From Streptomyces canus (GTDB lineage: Bacteria; Actinomycetota; Actinomycetes; Streptomycetales; Streptomycetaceae), in the NCBI RefSeq assembly GCF_001514145.1, contig NZ_KQ948666.1, positions 322,279 to 386,278 of the forward strand: DNA of 64,000 nt, written 5' to 3'. The position numbers and the translations under genes are program-made. Positions 58,355-64,000 of this stretch are shown piece by piece; position 1 is the stretch's first letter; the number at the start of each line of letters is the position of its first letter. The notes under the pieces are model-generated. The model ran no database searches and was not told the origin of the DNA. It saw nothing but the letters and a program-made list of their open reading frames with translations.

Positions 58355-60562
58355 TCAGTCCGGCACCGGGACCAGCCACACCGTCGCGAGCGGCGGCAGG
58401 GTGAGCCGCAGTGCCCCGTCCTCCGCCTTGACCGGGTCACGCAGGACGATGTCGCCGCCGCCGTACCGCGCGGCGTCGGTGTTGAGGGACTCCTGCCACA
58501 GGGGGAGACCGTCGGGAACGGTGAGGCGGTAGTCCTCGCGCACGACGGGGGAGAGGTTGGAGACCGCGAGCAGCGGGCTGCCCGCCGCATCGAACCGCAG
58601 GAAGGCGAAGACGTTGTCCTCGGCCGCGTCCCCCACCACCCACCGGAAGCCGCCGGGGTCGGTGTCGCGCTGCCAGAGCGCGGGGGTCGCCCGGTAGGCG
58701 GTGTTCAGATCGCGCACGAGGTCACGGACGCCCAGGTGGTCGGCCCCGGCCCCGTACGCCGGGTCGAGCAGCCACCAGTCCGGGCCGTGGGACTCGGACC
58801 ACTCGGCGCCCTGGGCGAACTCCTGGCCCATGAACAGAAGCTGCTTGCCTGGGTGGGCCCACATGAAGCCGAGATACGCCCGGTGGTTGGCGCGCTGCTG
58901 CCACCAGTCGCCCGGCATCTTGGACACCAGCGCCTGCTTGCCGTGGACGACCTCGTCGTGGGAGATGGGCAGGACGTAGTTCTCGCTGTAGGCGTACACC
59001 ATCGAGAAGGTCATCTCGTTGTGGTGGTACTTGCGGTGCACCGGCTCATGGCTGATGTAGCCGAGGGAGTCGTGCATCCAGCCCATGTTCCACTTCAGGC
59101 CGAAACCCAGACCCCCGCTGTCCGTGGGGCGGGTCACGCCGTCCCAGGCCGTGGACTCCTCGGCGATCGTCACGACACCCGGCGCCCGCCGGTACACGGT
59201 CGCGTTCATCTCCTGGAGGAAGGCGACCGCGTCGAGATCCTCCCGCCCTCCGAACACATTGGGGCTCCACTGGCCGGAGTCGCGCGAGTAGTCGAGATAG
59301 AGCATCGAGGCGACCGCGTCCACGCGCAGCCCGTCGATGTGGAACTCCTCGCACCAGTACACGGCGTTGGCGACCAGGAAGTTGCGCACCTCCACGCGCC
59401 CGAAGTCGAACTCGTAGGTCCCCCAGTCGGGATGCTCGGCCCGACGGTCGTCTCCGGGCTCGTACAGGGGGTCCCCGTCGAACCGGGCCAGCGCCCAGTC
59501 GTCCTTGGGGAAGTGCGCCGGCACCCAGTCCATGATCACGCCGATGCCGGCCCGGTGCAGGGCGTCGACCAGGTACTTGAAGTCGTCCGGGGTGCCGAGC
59601 CGGGCCATCGGCGCGTAGAACCCGGTGACCTGGTAGCCCCAGGAGCCGCTGAAGGGGTGCTGCGCGACCGGCATCAGCTCGACATGGGTGAAGCCCAGGT
59701 CCCTGACGTACGACGGCAGCTCGTCGGCCAGTTGACGATATGTCAGTCCTGGCCGCCAGGACGGGAGATGGACCTCGTAGACCGAGAACGGCGCCACGTG
59801 CACAGGCGCGTCCCCGCGGTGGGCCATCCAGTCGTGGTCGCCCCACTCGTAGCGCGAGGAGGTCACGATGGACGCCGTGTCGGGCGGCACCTCCGCGCGG
59901 CGGGCCATCGGGTCGGCCTTGAGGAATCGGCCGCCGTGGCGCGAGGTGATCTCGAACTTGTACCGGGTGCCCTCTCCGATGCCGGGCAGGAACAGCTCCC
60001 ACACCCCGGACGCGCCAAGGGACCGCATCGGGAACGCCTGCCCGTCCCAAAAGGTGAACTCCCCGGCCACCCTGACCCCTTGGGCGTTGGGTGCCCACAC
60101 CGTGAAGCGGGTGCCGGTCACCCCTTCGTGGGTCATCGGCTCCGCGCCGAGCGCCTTCCACAGCTGCTCGTGGCGGCCCTCCCGGATGAGGTGGAGGTCG
60201 GTATCGCCGAGCGCGGGCAGGAAGCGGTACGGGTCGTGCACCTCCTGCTCCCCGTCGGCGTACGCCACCACCAGGGTGTAGTCGGGGATCGTGTCGAGAG
60301 GCAGCAGACCGGAGAAGAGGCCGTCGCCCTCCGAGGCCAGCCGCCTGCGCTCGCCGTCGGTCACGACGCTCACCGCGCGGGCGAACGGGCGCAGCGCCCG
60401 GAAGACGACCCCGCCCGCGACCGGGTGGGCCCCGAGCAGCGCGTGCGGGTCGTGGTGGGCGCCCGCCAGCAGCCGGCCCCGGTCCATGGGGTCGAGCGGC
60501 GGGGCCGGAGCACAGCGCGCCACTCCGGACGGCTCGGGCAGTGAGGTGTCGCGCAGGGCCAC
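58355..60562 (-). CDS. glgB: 1,4-alpha-glucan branching enzyme GlgB
   Basis: A 735-residue GH13 branching enzyme with an N-terminal CBM48-type domain pair, a catalytic barrel, and a C-terminal beta domain. Barrel motifs are visible: DWVPAHFPKD (region I), DGLRVDAVASMLY with the nucleophile Asp (region II), VTIAEEST with the acid/base Glu (region III), and LPISHDEVVHGK with the transition-state Asp (region IV). It cuts linear alpha-1,4 chains and rejoins them as alpha-1,6 branches. The GTG start at 60562 follows AGGAG and lies three bases after the maltokinase stop. It is the last glucan gene of the operon. Confidence 0.96.
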   Translation of the reverse strand: MALRDTSLPEPSGVARCAPAPPLDPMDRGRLLAGAHHDPHALLGAHPVAGGVVFRALRPFARAVSVVTDGERRRLASEGDGLFSGLLPLDTIPDYTLVVAYADGEQEVHDPYRFLPALGDTDLHLIREGRHEQLWKALGAEPMTHEGVTGTRFTVWAPNAQGVRVAGEFTFWDGQAFPMRSLGASGVWELFLPGIGEGTRYKFEITSRHGGRFLKADPMARRAEVPPDTASIVTSSRYEWGDHDWMAHRGDAPVHVAPFSVYEVHLPSWRPGLTYRQLADELPSYVRDLGFTHVELMPVAQHPFSGSWGYQVTGFYAPMARLGTPDDFKYLVDALHRAGIGVIMDWVPAHFPKDDWALARFDGDPLYEPGDDRRAEHPDWGTYEFDFGRVEVRNFLVANAVYWCEEFHIDGLRVDAVASMLYLDYSRDSGQWSPNVFGGREDLDAVAFLQEMNATVYRRAPGVVTIAEESTAWDGVTRPTDSGGLGFGLKWNMGWMHDSLGYISHEPVHRKYHHNEMTFSMVYAYSENYVLPISHDEVVHGKQALVSKMPGDWWQQRANHRAYLGFMWAHPGKQLLFMGQEFAQGAEWSESHGPDWWLLDPAYGAGADHLGVRDLVRDLNTAYRATPALWQRDTDPGGFRWVVGDAAEDNVFAFLRFDAAGSPLLAVSNLSPVVREDYRLTVPDGLPLWQESLNTDAARYGGGDIVLRDPVKAEDGALRLTLPPLATVWLVPVPD

Positions 60563-60565
60563 GGC

Positions 60566-61927
60566 TCAGTCTCCTCTCACGGCGAGTCGTTCGATCGCCG
60601 CCATGGGCACGGGCAGCCAGTCCGGCCGGTGTCGTGCTTCGTACAGGACCTCGTAGACGGCCCGGTCGGTCTCGTAGGCGCGCAGCAGGCCGTGCTTCTT
60701 GCGCGGATCCCACCCCGCGAGGGCGGCATAGCCCCCGCAGAAGGCCTCACGGCAGCGGCGCGCCCACTCCGGGCGCCAGGGCCGGCGCTGCCGGGCCGCG
60801 TAGTCGAAGGAGCGCAGCATGCCCGCGATGTCCCGCACCGGGGACTGGGCGGCGCACCGCTCGGCGAGCGGACGGGACGGCTCGCCCTCGAAGTCGATGA
60901 CGAACCACTCGCGGCCCGCCCGCAGCACCTGCCCCAGGTGCAGGTCGCCGTGGACGCGCTGTGCGGGCGGCCCGGAGTCGCACGTGGCCAGCGCGCCGAA
61001 CGCGCTTTGCAGGCCGGGGACGAACGGCCGCAGCGCGGGCACGCTGTGCGCGGCGGCGTCCAGGCGTTCGGTCATCGCGGCAGCCGTGGAACCGTTGTCG
61101 TCGTGGCCTCTGGCGGGGAAGGCGGCGGCCAGCGCGAGGTGCACCTCGGCCATGGCCCGCCCCAGCTCGTGGGCCTGCACGGTGAAGTCGTCACCCGAGG
61201 CCAGTGCCTGCAGGGCCAGTGCCCAGCCGTCGGACGCGTCGCGCAGATACGGCTGCAGCACGCCGAGCGTCGCCCCCTGCGGATGCGTGGTCCGGAACCA
61301 GGCCACCGGCGCCGGCACCCGGCGGCAGCCCTGCCCGGCCAGGGCGACCGGCACCTCCAGGTCCGGATTGACCCCGGGCTGGATGCGGCGGAAGACCTTC
61401 AGGATGAACTCGTCGCCGTACACCAGTGAGGAGTTCGACTGCTCGGTCTCCAGCAGCCGCGGTGGGAGCCCGGCGGGCACCGGCACCGACGGGTCGCCCT
61501 CGAAGCGCAGGGGACCCGCCGCGCCGGGATGCCGCAGCCGCTCCAGCAGCAGCTGCGCCGAGCGCGGGTCGTGCAGGGCGTCGTAGATCGTCAGACCGGC
61601 CAGCGGACCCTGCTCCGCACGGCCGATGAGGGCGCGTCCGAGACGCGGCGAGAGGTGTTTGCGCACGCCGAGCAGCAGCTGGTAGCAGTCACCGGCCGGG
61701 GCGGCGCCGCCGCGCCCGGGTAGCCCGCCGTGACCCGTGTGGACCAGCAGATGCAGACAGCCCGGGAACAGCTCGGTCATCGACAGCAGACCGAGCTCGC
61801 TCACGGGGCGGTCCTTGCCCGCGAACCAGCGCTGCCGCGGCAGCCATTGGCGCAGCAGCTCGCCCAGCGAGGTCATGAGATCGGTCGCGAGCGCGGGCCT
61901 CGGGCTGACCGATGCGGTCTTCGGCAT
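60566..61927 (-). CDS. mak: Maltokinase (Pep2/Mak)
   Basis: A 453-residue kinase-fold enzyme that phosphorylates maltose to alpha-maltose 1-phosphate for GlgE. The N-terminal cap has LRQWLPRQRWFAGKDRPV, typical of Mak. The kinase domain carries ATP-binding Lys in EFILKVFRRI, catalytic loop QRVHGDLHLGQVL with the catalytic Asp, and metal-binding Asp in WFVIDFEGEPSRP. The ATG at 61927 has AAAGGA nine bases upstream. It is 26 bases after treS and three bases before glgB. In some actinobacteria Mak is fused to TreS; here it is separate. Confidence 0.95.
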   Translation of the reverse strand: MPKTASVSPRPALATDLMTSLGELLRQWLPRQRWFAGKDRPVSELGLLSMTELFPGCLHLLVHTGHGGLPGRGGAAPAGDCYQLLLGVRKHLSPRLGRALIGRAEQGPLAGLTIYDALHDPRSAQLLLERLRHPGAAGPLRFEGDPSVPVPAGLPPRLLETEQSNSSLVYGDEFILKVFRRIQPGVNPDLEVPVALAGQGCRRVPAPVAWFRTTHPQGATLGVLQPYLRDASDGWALALQALASGDDFTVQAHELGRAMAEVHLALAAAFPARGHDDNGSTAAAMTERLDAAAHSVPALRPFVPGLQSAFGALATCDSGPPAQRVHGDLHLGQVLRAGREWFVIDFEGEPSRPLAERCAAQSPVRDIAGMLRSFDYAARQRRPWRPEWARRCREAFCGGYAALAGWDPRKKHGLLRAYETDRAVYEVLYEARHRPDWLPVPMAAIERLAVRGD

Positions 61928-61953
61928 GGTGACGCGTCCTTTCGTCGGCACGC

Positions 61954-63668
<1,715 letters not shown>

Positions 63669-63672
<4 letters not shown>

Positions 63673-64000
63673 GGTGTGGATCCTCCGATCTGCGGCGCCG
63701 ACCTCCGGACCTGGAACACGTGCGCGGGCGCCCGACCGGGTTCCAGACGCACATAGTTGTTGCTGCTCCAGTGGTAGGTCTCACCCGTCAGTTCGTCGTG
63801 TACGGACAGGGACTCGTGCCGTTCCAGGCCGAGTTGCGGCATGTCCAACGAGACCGTGGCCTCCTGGGTGTGGTGCGGATCCAGGTTCACGACCACCAGG
63901 ACCGTGTCGTCACCGATGCGCTTGCTGTAAGCGATGACCGCGCTGTTGTCGGTGTGGTGGAAGCGGAGGTTCCGGAGGTGCTGGAGGGCGGGGTGCCGGC
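63669..64000 (-). CDS. glgE: GlgE maltosyltransferase, C-terminal part (5' end beyond the window)
   Basis: Only the last about 110 residues are in the window: HLRNLRFHHTDNSAVIAYSK, then DDTVLVVVNLDPHHTQEATVSL and VHDELTGETYHWSSNNYVRL, ending just before the treS GTG. This is the C-terminal beta-sandwich of GlgE (GH13_3), which transfers maltose from maltose 1-phosphate to alpha-glucan chains. The stop overlaps the treS start (GTGA). The catalytic barrel lies outside the window, so activity cannot be judged. Gene order glgE-treS-mak-glgB makes the identity secure. Confidence 0.92.

Noticed and set aside
57251..60544. Long open frame (1097 codons) on the plus strand
   Set aside because: It lies opposite glgB and the GCS2 ligase, both with full catalytic motifs. 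It is a typical GC-rich antisense shadow of low complexity.

Overview
This window looks like chromosome from a Streptomyces or a close relative. The DNA is very GC-rich with strong third-position GC. It carries an SsgA-family sporulation protein, a WhiB-family iron-sulfur protein, a LuxR-type ATPase regulator (LAL), a SigB/SigF-class sigma factor with anti-sigma-type ATPases, and the GlgE operon. I see no rRNA, tRNA, CRISPR array, insertion sequence, phage gene or attachment site. Genes are tightly packed: no gene-free stretch exceeds about 300 bases, the longest being about 265 bases (53694-53958) and 258 bases (44855-45112).

Layout. 1-3301 (mostly minus strand): a YjdF-type membrane protein cut by the window edge, an SsgA-like protein, an unrecognised protein and an F420-type oxidoreductase. 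3388-9641: a serine hydrolase, a membrane pseudokinase, a threonine/serine dehydratase, and a translationally coupled TPR protein plus isoprenyl diphosphate synthase preceded by three evenly spaced TATACA repeats. 9813-13241: an AIM24 protein, a TerD-CAP-CAP fusion and a secreted serine hydrolase. 13418-19969: a sugar-scavenging locus made of a ROK regulator with an apparently leaderless promoter, a GH27 enzyme with a CBM35-like domain, a GH95 fucosidase-type enzyme and an SGNH hydrolase. 19977-22922: a LAL regulator. 22983-26463: a three-gene redox/signalling operon (response regulator fused to a thioredoxin-reductase-like flavoprotein, a cyclic-nucleotide-domain histidine kinase, and a UBP-type zinc finger), with all three genes overlapping by ATGA.

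26583-33487 is a mixed region: a VOC protein, a tandem universal stress protein, a DUF4032 kinase-like protein, a metallo-beta-lactamase-fold hydrolase, an AlkB homologue, a TetR regulator with a flavoprotein dehydrogenase, and a DUF488 protein. 33630-38867: an M1 metallopeptidase, then an L,D-transpeptidase with a two-component system, then a DUF6098 protein. 38933-44854: a WhiB-like protein, a saccharopine dehydrogenase-like protein facing a TetR regulator, a LysG/LysE-type regulator-exporter pair, an MFS exporter and a Crp-like sensor. 45113-46590 is a PLP decarboxylase gene broken by two frameshifts.

46649-56782 has a stress flavour: an anti-sigma-type ATPase, a SigB/SigF-class sigma factor, a DUF1206 membrane protein, a FUSC transporter, a type II NADH dehydrogenase, a PRC-barrel protein, a second anti-sigma-type ATPase and an acyl-CoA synthetase. 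Three promoters in the window match the SigB pattern GNNT-N14-16-GGGTAC/T (before the SsgA-like, DUF6098 and PRC-barrel genes), so part of the window may be one sigma regulon. 56935-57154 is a frameshifted DUF6480 gene. 57158-64000 holds a GCS2-type ligase and the operon glgE-treS-mak-glgB, which turns trehalose into branched alpha-glucan through maltose and maltose 1-phosphate.

The best candidates for something poorly described are the REC/Grx-like/TrxR-like fusion operon, the TerD-CAP-CAP fusion, the TATACA-iteron TPR/prenyl synthase unit and the leaderless ROK promoter with an embedded operator.
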